64,000 nt of DNA, from the NCBI RefSeq assembly GCF_017377795.1, contig NZ_JAFRDR010000008.1, forward strand, positions 62,001-126,000, given 5' to 3'. Both the position numbers and the translations under genes were made by a program. The stretch is from Williamsia soli (GTDB taxonomy: Bacteria; Actinomycetota; Actinomycetes; Mycobacteriales; Mycobacteriaceae). The notes under the pieces were generated by a model. It was not told the DNA's origin, did not search any database, and worked only from the letters and a program-made list of their open reading frames with translations. Shown here one piece after another: positions 17,783-26,005 of the stretch. How positions within the stretch are numbered: the stretch's first letter is position 1; each line of letters starts with the position of its first letter.

Positions 17783-18397
17783 ATGACGCAACAGGCATCG
17801 ACTACTGCGGCGGCAACGCTCAGTTCGGAGTTGCCCGCCTGGCAGCAGGCACGCCGTTTGCGGATCATCAAAGCTGCCAACGCTGCACTCAAGGAGCAGG
17901 AGTACGAGCAGATCCAGATCCGCGATGTCGCGCAGGATGCCGGCGTGGCACTGGGCACCCTCTACCGGTACTTCTCGTCGAAGGAGCATCTCTACGCAGC
18001 GGTATTGCTCGACTGGGCGGCGCCGGCCTACGCACGTTCGGGCGAAGACCTGTCCGAGCATCAGATCCGCGCGAAGATGAACGCGGTCATCTCCTCGTTC
18101 GAGCGCAGGCAGCACTTCTTCCAGGTGCACGTGATCCTGCAGTCGAGCGCAGACACCAACGCGAAGGCATTACTCGGCCAATTCTTCACGGTGTGCCAGA
18201 ACACACTTGCCGATGACTTCGCCCGACTCGGCCCCGGCGCGGCAGAAGACGCGGCCATCATGCTCTGGTCGATCATCAACACCGCCCTGACCTCTGCGGT
18301 CTATCACGACGGGACGATGGAGGACGTCCACCGGCTCTGCAACCGCTTCATGGACTTCATCTTCGGACCTGCAGAACAAGCACTGGTTGAAAACTAG
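17783..18397 (+). CDS. TetR-family regulator with a KstR-like DNA-binding domain
   Basis: The 204-residue protein has a helix-turn-helix (about 44-76) whose recognition part, VALGTLYRYFSSKEHL, is very close to that of the mycobacterial cholesterol regulator KstR as remembered. The remainder is a ligand-binding helical domain; the KstR family binds acyl-CoA thioesters. AAAGGA precedes the ATG. It is followed by a thiolase/DUF35 pair whose promoter carries an ACTAGA/TCTAGT inverted repeat, close to a KstR half-site. It is likely the local repressor of that pair and perhaps of the acyl-CoA dehydrogenase at 9.9-11.2 kb. Confidence 0.82.
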   Translation: MTQQASTTAAATLSSELPAWQQARRLRIIKAANAALKEQEYEQIQIRDVAQDAGVALGTLYRYFSSKEHLYAAVLLDWAAPAYARSGEDLSEHQIRAKMNAVISSFERRQHFFQVHVILQSSADTNAKALLGQFFTVCQNTLADDFARLGPGAAEDAAIMLWSIINTALTSAVYHDGTMEDVHRLCNRFMDFIFGPAEQALVEN

Positions 18398-18413
18398 ATC
18401 TCGGTTCTAGTAT
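18393..18413 (+). promoter_or_regulatory. operator and -10 box of the thiolase operon
   Basis: ACTAGA-TCTCGGT-TCTAGT (18393-18411) is an inverted repeat that overlaps the tetR stop codon and a -10 box TAGTAT (18408-18413). The thiolase ATG is 47 bases further. GATCTC-GG-TTCTAGTAT inside it recurs with one extra base at the acyl-CoA dehydrogenase promoter. The half-sites resemble KstR sites, but the spacing is one base longer. Confidence 0.55.
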
Positions 18414-18460
18414 GTTTGCGGACGTCCTTCTTTTTCGGTAGTTGATGCGCAGGAGTATCC

Positions 18461-19672
18461 ATGGGCTTTCGGGGCGATGCAGCAATCGTGGGGTACACAG
18501 AGCTACCACCGCAGAAAGTGTCGACCCGGACGCCTCGGTTCACCCTGGAGCAGTGGGCCACACTGTCCGCCTCGGCCATCGCCGACGCCGGGCTGACCGG
18601 GATCGAAATCGACGGCATCGTCACCTCGACCCTGCTCGAATCAGAAATGTTCGTGCCCTCGACCATCGCCGAATACCTCGGGGCCCGAGTCAATTTCGCC
18701 GAGGTGGTCGACCTCGGCGGCGCCTCGGCGGCGGCAATGGTGTGGCGCGCGGCGGCGGCCGTCGAACTCGGGATCTGTCAGGCCGTGCTGTGCGTTCTCC
18801 CGGCCGACTACGGCGTCCCCCATTCACCCAAGAAACCGCTACCCGACAGCCTCACCGACATCCTGCTCTATGGATCATCGTCCAACCGGTTCGGTTCGCC
18901 GCAGGCCGAGTTCGACATCCCCTTCGGTAACCTCGGCCAGAACGGTCCCTACGGCCAGATCGCGCAACTCTACGGTTCCGTCTACGGCTATGACGAGCGC
19001 GCGCTCGCGAAGATCGTGGTCGATCAGCGAGTCAACGCAAACCACACGCCCGACGCCATCTTCTACGACAAGCCGCTGACCATCGAGGACGTCCTCGCCA
19101 GTCCGGTGATCGCCGACCCGCTGCACCGGCTCGAGATCGTCATGCCCTGCTCGGGTGGCGCGGCGGTGCTGGTCACGTCCTCGGATGTCGCGCGGCGTTC
19201 CAAGAACCGGCCGGTCTGGATCAAGGGGTTCGGCGAGCACGTCGCGTACAAGACGCCCACCTACGCCCAGGATCTGCTGCAGACCCCCATCACCCATGCT
19301 GCCGACTCCGCCTTCGACATGAGCCAGCTCGACCGTTCCGACATGGACATGGTGTCGATCTACGACTGCTACACCATCACCGTGCTGATGAGCCTCGAAG
19401 ACGCCGGGTTCTGCGAGAAAGGCAAGGGGATGGAGTTCGTGAACTCCCATGACCTGACGTTCCGCGGCGATTTCCCGCTCAACACCGCGGGCGGTCAGCT
19501 CGGATTCGGCCAGGCGGGACTCGCCGGCGGCATGCACCACGTCTGCGACGCCACCCGTCAGATCATGGGACGGTCTGGCGAAGCTCAAGTGCCCGACTGC
19601 AATCGCGCCTTCGTGTCCGGCAACGGTGGCGTGATGGGCGAGCAAACCACTTTGGTCCTGCAGGGCGACTAG
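18461..19672 (+). CDS. thiolase-fold protein (lipid-transfer type)
   Basis: The 403-residue protein has the layout of non-canonical thiolases of the SCP2/Ltp group: VGYTELPPQK near the start, a LGGASAAAMVWRAAAAVE segment where classical thiolases carry the nucleophilic cysteine, CSGGAAVLVTS, and a C-terminal NTAGGQLGFGQAGLAGGMHHV...SGNGGVMGEQT. No cysteine is seen at the nucleophile position, as in Ltp-type enzymes that cleave by retro-aldol reactions and need a DUF35 partner. GGAG precedes the ATG. The next gene is such a DUF35 partner, five bases downstream. Confidence 0.82.
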   Translation: MGFRGDAAIVGYTELPPQKVSTRTPRFTLEQWATLSASAIADAGLTGIEIDGIVTSTLLESEMFVPSTIAEYLGARVNFAEVVDLGGASAAAMVWRAAAAVELGICQAVLCVLPADYGVPHSPKKPLPDSLTDILLYGSSSNRFGSPQAEFDIPFGNLGQNGPYGQIAQLYGSVYGYDERALAKIVVDQRVNANHTPDAIFYDKPLTIEDVLASPVIADPLHRLEIVMPCSGGAAVLVTSSDVARRSKNRPVWIKGFGEHVAYKTPTYAQDLLQTPITHAADSAFDMSQLDRSDMDMVSIYDCYTITVLMSLEDAGFCEKGKGMEFVNSHDLTFRGDFPLNTAGGQLGFGQAGLAGGMHHVCDATRQIMGRSGEAQVPDCNRAFVSGNGGVMGEQTTLVLQGD

Positions 19673-19677
19673 AAAGC

Positions 19678-20097
19678 GTGAACGCCATGACATTCACCCC
19701 ACCCATGCCGGTAAAGACACCGGTGAGTGCGCCGTACTGGGATGCGTTGCGCGAGCACCGGATTCGCATCCAGTACTCGCCGTCGCTCGATGAATACGTC
19801 TTCTATCCGCGAATCCTGGCACCCGGGACACTCGCCGACGACCTCGAATGGCGCGAGATCTCCGGCGAGGGAACGTTGTACACCTTCACCGTCGCCCGCA
19901 AGCCGGTGTCACCGCACTTCGCGAACTCCGTGCCGCAGCTGCTCGCCGTCGTGCAGTGGGACGAGGGTCCGCGGCTGTCGACGGAGATCGTCAACGCGGA
20001 GCCCTCCGAGCTACGCATCGGCATGCGGGTGCGGCCCGTGTTCTTCGACCATCCCGAGGACGAGGTCACCCTGCTCCGATACGAGCCAGCGCCGTAA
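19678..20097 (+). CDS. DUF35 (OB-fold) thiolase partner
   Basis: The 139-residue protein has the OB-fold of the DUF35 family, seen in GEGTLYTFTVAR and in the later GMRVRPVFFDHPEDE segment. DUF35 proteins normally have an N-terminal zinc ribbon with four cysteines, but this one contains no cysteine at all, so the ribbon is degenerate. Such proteins form complexes with Ltp-type thiolases or aldolases in steroid side-chain breakdown. It starts with GTG at 19678 or ATG at 19687. The thiolase gene directly upstream is the expected partner. Confidence 0.8.
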   Translation: MNAMTFTPPMPVKTPVSAPYWDALREHRIRIQYSPSLDEYVFYPRILAPGTLADDLEWREISGEGTLYTFTVARKPVSPHFANSVPQLLAVVQWDEGPRLSTEIVNAEPSELRIGMRVRPVFFDHPEDEVTLLRYEPAP

Positions 20098-20104
20098 TCC
20101 GGTC

Positions 20105-21850
20105 TCAGTCCGGAACCGGAACCGGTTCGAGCAGTTCGGACCGGGACTCCGGCGCGGCCGCACGGAGGGCATCGGCAGACTCGTCGTCCGGCTGGCGTTG
20201 CGACGAGACCTCGGCTTCGACGCGGGCCAAGTAGGTCTCGATCTCGAACTCTTTCTTCTCGTTGTCCCAGTCGAGCAGCGGCGCAACGAGTTCGGCCACT
20301 TCCCTCGCCGACTTCACACCGCGATCGGGATACTCGATGGCGATGCGGGTCCGGCGGGCCAGCACGTCCTCGAGGTGCAGCGCCGCCTCGCTGACCACGG
20401 CGTAGACGACCTCGACCCGCAGGTACTGCGGCGCGGCGGCCAGAGGTTGGAGCAGACTCTCGTCCTTCTTCGCGTACGCGAGCACCTCGTCGATCATCGA
20501 GCCGTAACGATTGAGAAGTCGGCGAATCCGGTACGGGTGCAGTCCGAATCGCTGTCCGAGCTGATCACACTGGTTGATGAGGGCGTGATAGCCCTCGGCT
20601 CCCGCCAGCGGCACCTTGTCGGTGACAGACGGCGCCACCCGGACGGGGATGAAGTCGGTGATGGCGTCCACCGCGTCGGCAGCCATCACCCGGTACGTCG
20701 TGTACTTACCACCCGCGATGGCCACCAGGCCCGGTGCGACCTCGGCGACCGCATGCTCGCGGGACAGTTTCGACGTCTCGTCGTTCTCTCCGGCGAGCAG
20801 CGGCCGAAGTCCCGCGTAGACGCCTTCGATGTCGTCATGGCTGAGCGGCGTCACCAACACCTCGTTGACGCGCTCGAGGATGTAGTCGATGTCGGCGCGG
20901 GTGGCAGCCGGGTGCGCAAGGTCGAGGTTCCAGTCGGTGTCGGTGGTACCGATGATCCAGTGTGTCTCCCAGGGGATCACGAACAGCACCGACTTCGGCG
21001 TACGCAGGATGATCGCTGACTCGCTCATGATCCGGTCGCGGGGGACGACAATGTGCACGCCCTTCGACGCACGGACCCGAAAGCGGCCACGCTGCTTCGA
21101 CAGTGCCTGGATCTCGTCGGTCCAGACGCCCGAGGCATTGATGACGCAGTGGCCGCGAACCTCTGCGGTGTCACCGGTCTCGGTATCGCGAACGCGCACC
21201 CCGCTGACGCGGTCGGCTTCGCGCAGGAAAGCGGTGACCTGCGTCGACGTACGGATGACCGCACCATAGTGCGACGCGGTGCGGGCGACCGTCAAGGTGT
21301 GGCGGGCATCGTCGACGACGGTGTCGTAGTAGGTGATTCCGCCCGAGAGTGAGTTGCGTTTGAGGGCTGGAGCGATACGGAGGGCGCCCGAGCGGGTCAC
21401 GTGCCGTTGACCCGGAACCGATTTGGCGCCACCGAGCGAGTCGTAGAGGAACAGGCCGGCAGCGACGTACGGCCGCTCCCACACCCGGTGGGTCAGCGGA
21501 TAGAGGAAGGGCAGCGGCTTGACCAGATGAGGTGCCAACGTGCTCAGTGACAACTCGCGCTCATGCAGGGCTTCGCGAACCAGCCCGAACTCCAGTTGCT
21601 CCAGGTATCGCAGACCACCGTGGAACATCTTCGACGAGCGACTCGACGTTCCCGACGCGATGTCGCGGGCTTCGACCAGCGCGACGCGCAGACCGCGGGT
21701 CGCGGCGTCCAGCGCGGTACCCACACCGACGATGCCCCCGCCGACCACGACCACGTCGAACTGCTCTGTGGACAACCGCTGCCAGGCGTTGTCCCGATAA
21801 CGGGGCCCGAGGTCAGCTGGTCGGTCCGGATCGAATGCAGACGCACTCAT
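20105..21850 (-). CDS. glpD: glycerol-3-phosphate dehydrogenase, FAD-dependent
   Basis: The 581-residue flavoprotein has VVVGGGIVGVGTALDAATRG (residues 34-53) for FAD, then the GlpD signature SSRSSKMFHGGLRYLEQLEFGLVREAL. A C-terminal domain (from about 400) follows. It oxidises sn-glycerol 3-phosphate to dihydroxyacetone phosphate and feeds electrons into the respiratory chain at the membrane. The gene is divergent from glpK with 137 bases between starts, and in M. tuberculosis glpD2 also neighbours lpdA. It converges with the DUF35 gene, leaving seven bases. Confidence 0.93.
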   Translation of the reverse strand: MSASAFDPDRPADLGPRYRDNAWQRLSTEQFDVVVVGGGIVGVGTALDAATRGLRVALVEARDIASGTSSRSSKMFHGGLRYLEQLEFGLVREALHERELSLSTLAPHLVKPLPFLYPLTHRVWERPYVAAGLFLYDSLGGAKSVPGQRHVTRSGALRIAPALKRNSLSGGITYYDTVVDDARHTLTVARTASHYGAVIRTSTQVTAFLREADRVSGVRVRDTETGDTAEVRGHCVINASGVWTDEIQALSKQRGRFRVRASKGVHIVVPRDRIMSESAIILRTPKSVLFVIPWETHWIIGTTDTDWNLDLAHPAATRADIDYILERVNEVLVTPLSHDDIEGVYAGLRPLLAGENDETSKLSREHAVAEVAPGLVAIAGGKYTTYRVMAADAVDAITDFIPVRVAPSVTDKVPLAGAEGYHALINQCDQLGQRFGLHPYRIRRLLNRYGSMIDEVLAYAKKDESLLQPLAAAPQYLRVEVVYAVVSEAALHLEDVLARRTRIAIEYPDRGVKSAREVAELVAPLLDWDNEKKEFEIETYLARVEAEVSSQRQPDDESADALRAAAPESRSELLEPVPVPD

Positions 21851-21895
21851 CGCAATCTCCTCTGGTCACAGGTGATGTGCCGTGCCGCGACCCAC

Positions 21896-21911
21896 GTTAC
21901 CCGCTGGTAAC
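21896..21911. promoter_or_regulatory. palindrome between glpD and glpK
   Basis: GTTACC-CGCT-GGTAAC is a perfect inverted repeat with six-base arms, placed between the divergent glpD and glpK starts (46 and 77 bases away). It is the likely binding site of a regulator that responds to glycerol or glycerol 3-phosphate. No regulator gene is adjacent. Confidence 0.5.
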
Positions 21912-21987
21912 TAGTCGGTCAGGGTGAGCGCACCCCGCGTGCCCGGTTCCGCCGGATTGGCGACGAGGTCGTGGGAAACTCGATTGC

Positions 21988-23496
21988 GTGACCAACAGCA
22001 CCGGCTACATCGCCGCCATCGATCAGGGAACCACGTCGACGCGCTGCATGATCTTCGACCATTCCGGCAACGTCGTCAGTTCGGAACAGGTGGAACACGA
22101 GCAGATCTTCCCGAAGGCCGGGTGGGTCGAGCACGATGGCGTCGAGATCTGGCGCAACACCCGACGTGTCGTCGCGGCCGCGCTGGCGTCGGAAGACTTG
22201 CAGACCGCTGACATCAAAGCGCTGGGTATCACGAACCAGCGTGAGACGACGCTGGTGTGGGACAGATCCACCGGCGAGCCGATCCACAACGCCATCGTCT
22301 GGCAGGACACCAGGACCGCGAAACTGTGCGAAGAGTTGGCCGGCGACGAGGGCGCAGGACGCTACCAGGAGCGCACCGGTCTGCCACTTTCCACGTACTT
22401 CGCGGGACCGAAGATCCGGTGGCTGCTCGACAACGTGGAGGGTGCCCGCGATCGCGCCGAAGCCGGTGAGTTGTGCTTCGGGACAATGGACAGCTGGCTG
22501 GTGTGGAACATGACGGGCGGCCCGGATGGCGGGCGGCATCTCACCGACGTCACCAACGCCTCGCGCACGATGCTGATGGATCTGGAGACGCTCGAATGGG
22601 ACGAAGACATCTGCCGGGAGATGCAGATCCCCACCAGCCTGCTCCCGGAGATCTGCAGTTCGTCGCAGGTCCACGGGAAGGTGCGCGAGCGCGGACGGCT
22701 CGCGGACGTACCGATCGCGGGGATCCTGGGCGATCAGCAGGCCGCGACGTTCGGGCAGGCGTGCCTGGAACCGGGCGAAGCCAAGAACACCTACGGCACA
22801 GGTAATTTCCTTTTGCTCAACACGGGCGAAGAGGTGGTACACAGCAGCCACGGTTTGTTGACGACGGTCTGTTACAAGATCGGCGACCGAAAACCGATCT
22901 ATGCGCTGGAGGGATCGATTGCCGTCACCGGTTCACTCATCCAGTGGTTGCGCGACAACCTCGGTCTGATCAACTCCTCCAGCGACATCGAGGAGACCGC
23001 CGAACTCGTGGACGACAACGGCGGCGTGTACTTCGTGCCGGCGTTTTCTGGCTTGTTCGCGCCCCGATGGCGTCCGGACGCCCGCGGAGTGATCGTCGGG
23101 CTGACGAGGTTCGTGACCAAGGGGCACATCGCCCGAGCTGCGCTGGAAGCCACTGCTTTTCAGACGCGAGAAGTCATCGAAGCGATGCAGGCGGACTCAG
23201 GCGTGGAGTTGTCGACGTTGAAGGTCGACGGCGGCATGGTGGTCAACGAGATGCTCATGCAGTTCCAGTCGGACATCCTGGGCGTGCCGGTGGTGCGGCC
23301 CGTCGTGAACGAGACCACTGCCCTCGGGGCCGCATACGCGGCCGGTCTCGCCGTCGGATACTGGGAGAGCGAACAAGATATCCGCGACAACTGGGCGCAG
23401 GACAAGCAGTGGGATCCGGCGATGGACGCTGACGACCGCGACGCCCGGTTCGCCGAATGGAATACGGCAGTCGAGCGGAGCTACAACCTGGCGTGA
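21988..23496 (+). CDS. glpK: glycerol kinase
   Basis: The 502-residue enzyme of the FGGY family carries [16 protein letters not shown] (residues 10-25, phosphate 1 loop), GITNQRETT, the [15 protein letters not shown] segment and [16 protein letters not shown], all typical of glycerol kinase. It makes sn-glycerol 3-phosphate from glycerol and ATP, the substrate of the divergently encoded GlpD. The start is GTG at 21988. No glycerol facilitator gene is seen nearby. Confidence 0.95.
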   Translation: MTNSTGYIAAIDQGTTSTRCMIFDHSGNVVSSEQVEHEQIFPKAGWVEHDGVEIWRNTRRVVAAALASEDLQTADIKALGITNQRETTLVWDRSTGEPIHNAIVWQDTRTAKLCEELAGDEGAGRYQERTGLPLSTYFAGPKIRWLLDNVEGARDRAEAGELCFGTMDSWLVWNMTGGPDGGRHLTDVTNASRTMLMDLETLEWDEDICREMQIPTSLLPEICSSSQVHGKVRERGRLADVPIAGILGDQQAATFGQACLEPGEAKNTYGTGNFLLLNTGEEVVHSSHGLLTTVCYKIGDRKPIYALEGSIAVTGSLIQWLRDNLGLINSSSDIEETAELVDDNGGVYFVPAFSGLFAPRWRPDARGVIVGLTRFVTKGHIARAALEATAFQTREVIEAMQADSGVELSTLKVDGGMVVNEMLMQFQSDILGVPVVRPVVNETTALGAAYAAGLAVGYWESEQDIRDNWAQDKQWDPAMDADDRDARFAEWNTAVERSYNLA

Positions 23497-23509
23497 GCCC
23501 TGCGGCCGG

Positions 23510-24841
23510 TCATGTCCGGGTGGGGTTGTCACTGTTGTCGGGATTGTTGTTGTCGGGGTTGTTGTTGTCGCGGTTGTCAGAGGGTGCGTCGAGGTTCATC
23601 GGCGGCACATCTGCGGCGCTGGTGTCGACAGGTCGGGCCCAATCGCCCAAAACCGGGGGCCCGACCAGCGGCAGAGGCCCGAGCATCTCTTCCGCGTTCT
23701 CTCTGGTGTGCAGATAGGACGCAGCGCGGTGTTCGCCGTTGGCGTCCCGCCCGCCTCTACCGGCTCCGCCGGGCGGGACCATCGGAGAACCGCCCCGTGT
23801 CGTTGTCGCCGGGCCGGATCCCGGCACCGGGCCAGTACCGGCCGACGGTGTCGCGAGCGGCGTGATCGGTCGTCGGGCAAGCGGATTGGGTTCAGATCCG
23901 GCGCCGCCGAGACCGCCCGCGCCGCCTGCCCGGCCGCCACCTCCACCGGCTGAGCCGCTGCCACCGCCGGCCCCGCCTCGGCTACCGAGCCCGCTCGCCG
24001 ACTGTCCACGGGCGGAGTTCAGCGCCGCGTTGGTGGTACTTGCACCAGTTCCGCCGGCAGGGATGGGACTTCCGAATGCACCGTTCAGGGGGCCGGATCC
24101 CGGGCCGCCCGCGTCCGCTGCCGTCGTTTGCCCTGGGTTACCCAGGGACAGCGGGACGTCTGCTGCCGGATCACCTCCGTACGAGACCGGCCCGGCGCCT
24201 GGACCACCGGGGCCGCCCGGCCCGCCTGGTCCGTGTGGGCCACCGCCACCCGCCACTCCGCCGACAAGTCCCGAGTTGTCACCAGAGCCACTGCCGCCCG
24301 TACCGCTACCTGCGGTCGAGGTGTTGATCGGCCGGAAATCGTCGCCCAGCTGCGGTAAGGGCGGTGCCGAGTACTCCGGCATCGCGCTGTTCGCGCCGAT
24401 CACCGGGTTGCTGTAGACGTCCGTCATGGTCTTGGCGAGTTGTTGCTGTTGCTGAAAGCGCTCCGCCGCGCTCTGGGTGACGCCGAACTCGGCATCCAAA
24501 TCAGCGACGCTCCCCTGAGTCGACGACAGGATGGACGAAATTGCACTGATCTGATCAGCGATCTTGATTCCGACAGCCGCCGAGTCATCCATGTGCCGGA
24601 TGCCGGCGATCGTCGCATGCCGCGACCCGGTGACAGACTCCCCATGGAAATCGCCTTCGGGATACAGCGCAGCAAGCTTCGCGTAGTACATGTCCGCAGC
24701 AAGGGTGATGCGTGATGCAATCAGCCGGATGGCCTCAGCATCTGCGCTTGCCGAGCTCGGGTCCATGCCGGCGCAGATACGCTTCATCTCATCGATGGCA
24801 TGGCTGACCCAATCCGTCTGACCTATCCCCTTTGGCGCCAT
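23510..24841 (-). CDS. PPE-like type VII secretion substrate with Gly/Pro-rich C-terminus
   Basis: The product has about 443 residues. The first 180 are helical and resemble WXG100/PPE-type secreted proteins (a TDWVSHAIDEMKRI helix, later SSILSSTQGSVADLDAEF). A long glycine-, proline- and serine-rich stretch (about 190-370) follows, and then an end with RAASYLHTRENAEEMLGPLP and LVGPPVLGDW, a conserved motif of such proteins in Gordonia-like genera. The ATG at 24841 was chosen because GGGGGAC lies just upstream; a TTG 12 bases earlier is less likely. It is the third gene after a small WXG-like gene and a lipoprotein gene, together a T7SS effector-type cluster. The function is not known. Confidence 0.72.
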   Translation of the reverse strand: MAPKGIGQTDWVSHAIDEMKRICAGMDPSSASADAEAIRLIASRITLAADMYYAKLAALYPEGDFHGESVTGSRHATIAGIRHMDDSAAVGIKIADQISAISSILSSTQGSVADLDAEFGVTQSAAERFQQQQQLAKTMTDVYSNPVIGANSAMPEYSAPPLPQLGDDFRPINTSTAGSGTGGSGSGDNSGLVGGVAGGGGPHGPGGPGGPGGPGAGPVSYGGDPAADVPLSLGNPGQTTAADAGGPGSGPLNGAFGSPIPAGGTGASTTNAALNSARGQSASGLGSRGGAGGGSGSAGGGGGRAGGAGGLGGAGSEPNPLARRPITPLATPSAGTGPVPGSGPATTTRGGSPMVPPGGAGRGGRDANGEHRAASYLHTRENAEEMLGPLPLVGPPVLGDWARPVDTSAADVPPMNLDAPSDNRDNNNPDNNNPDNSDNPTRT

Positions 24842-24932
24842 GCTGTCCCCCAAGTACTCGCCGGCAGTGCCTCCCCCAGCACTTCGCTGCGCAGAAGTCT
24901 ATGACATCCGCCGCCTGGAGGGCTGGCTGACT

Positions 24933-25538
24933 TCACTCAGGAATTTTGTCTATGTAAGCGCGTGTGAAATCGATGACCAGCTTGCACGCGTCTACCGATT
25001 GCCCGTACGGGGACGTCGACGTGATGACATTTGTGACGACGCCAGCGCTGAAGGATTGCACGTAAGTCGAACATGTTTTGCTAGTGCCATAGTCGACTGC
25101 AAACAAGCCCACTGTTCGACCACCAACTTCCAGGTCGGGCTTCCAATCCAAATCCGTTGACGCCGTCCGGTATTCATCGAGCGAACTTGCGTCGGTCACC
25201 AATTGACCCAGATCGAACTGATCGGACATATACCAGTGACACCCACGCGTACTCTGGCCATCGACTTGGGCAACATCCTCGATTTTGGATGAATCGACCT
25301 TAAACCGGGAGAGTTCACCAGACGTGTACGCGACACACGGTTCAAACGACGTCCCGTCGTTAGAGGCATTCCAACGATTTGGAAACGGATTGTCGAACGG
25401 CAGCGGTACGGGCGTGCCATTCACGGCCGCCGCACGCGACGAATCGACCACCGGCCGAGCGTCGGTGCTCGGGTCATCGATATGACACGCAGACAACGCG
25501 AATACGAACAGCATCGAAGCTAGGGTGCGTTTAATCAA
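24933..25538 (-). CDS. DUF3558-type lipoprotein
   Basis: The 201-residue protein has a lipoprotein signal, MIKRTLASMLFVFALSAC, with lipobox LSAC, so it should be attached to the outer face of the membrane through Cys18. The rest contains FDPCV-like NDGTSFEPCVAYTS and RGCHWYM segments with paired cysteines, as in the actinobacterial DUF3558 family. It overlaps the WXG-like gene by four bases, which ties it to the type VII substrate cluster. Its role is unknown. Confidence 0.8.
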   Translation of the reverse strand: MIKRTLASMLFVFALSACHIDDPSTDARPVVDSSRAAAVNGTPVPLPFDNPFPNRWNASNDGTSFEPCVAYTSGELSRFKVDSSKIEDVAQVDGQSTRGCHWYMSDQFDLGQLVTDASSLDEYRTASTDLDWKPDLEVGGRTVGLFAVDYGTSKTCSTYVQSFSAGVVTNVITSTSPYGQSVDACKLVIDFTRAYIDKIPE

Positions 25539-25849
25539 TTCTTGAATCGTTCCGAGCTACCGCTGTCCGCTTTGTTCAAAGAAACCTTCGAGTTGTGGCA
25601 TTCCGCTGCCAGATTCTTTAGGTAGGTTGCTTCCTCAACTATCGCCGAGGAAAACGACGAATCAGCCCCGCGAAGCAGATCTTTCAGGTTTGCGATAATT
25701 CCCTCGCCCTCCAAACACTGCCCTGCCCAATTCTTCGATAGGACGTGAAATAGCTTCGTCCGCTCTTCCTCCAGCGTCGCCGCAAACACCTCAGCCGCCT
25801 CAGCTAGCGCGTCCCATTGCTCGTTGGTGAACTTCACTTCATCCGTCAC
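25535..25849 (-). CDS. small helical WXG-like protein
   Basis: The 104-residue protein is mostly helical with an NWAGQCLEGEG turn at about 52-62, in the middle between two helices, as in ESX/WXG100-like proteins. The GTG at 25849 was chosen as start because GGAGGAGGGG lies directly upstream; a longer frame begins at 25906. It leads an operon with the lipoprotein and, 91 bases further, the PPE-like gene. WXG membership is inferred from size, helical pattern and neighbours. Confidence 0.65.
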   Translation of the reverse strand: MTDEVKFTNEQWDALAEAAEVFAATLEEERTKLFHVLSKNWAGQCLEGEGIIANLKDLLRGADSSFSSAIVEEATYLKNLAAECHNSKVSLNKADSGSSERFKN

Positions 25850-25952
25850 GACCCCTCCTCCGCTTGACCCCCGTTGACCGGCGACCGGCCCCAAACCAGA
25901 CCCCACGCCAGGGATAGGACGTTAGCGGATCGCGATCGGTTCCAACAGACAG

Positions 25953-25995
25953 CACTGAGCCCGGCATCAAGAGGTTTCTGATGCCGTGCTCAGTG
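25953..25995 (-). terminator. long stem-loop terminator
   Basis: CACTGAGC-cc-GGCATCA, a nine-base loop, then TGATGCC-gt-GCTCAGTG form 15 base pairs with a two-by-two internal loop. It begins 11 bases beyond the stop of the DUF222 HNH gene and separates it from the WXG-like gene on the same strand. Confidence 0.75.
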
Positions 25996-26005
25996 GTGTG
26001 GTGGG

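Noticed and set aside
24007-24320. Repetitive GC-rich stretch suspected to be a DNA repeat array
   Set aside because: It is explained by the Gly/Pro/Ser-rich region of the PPE-like protein; no regular repeat unit or CRISPR spacing is present.
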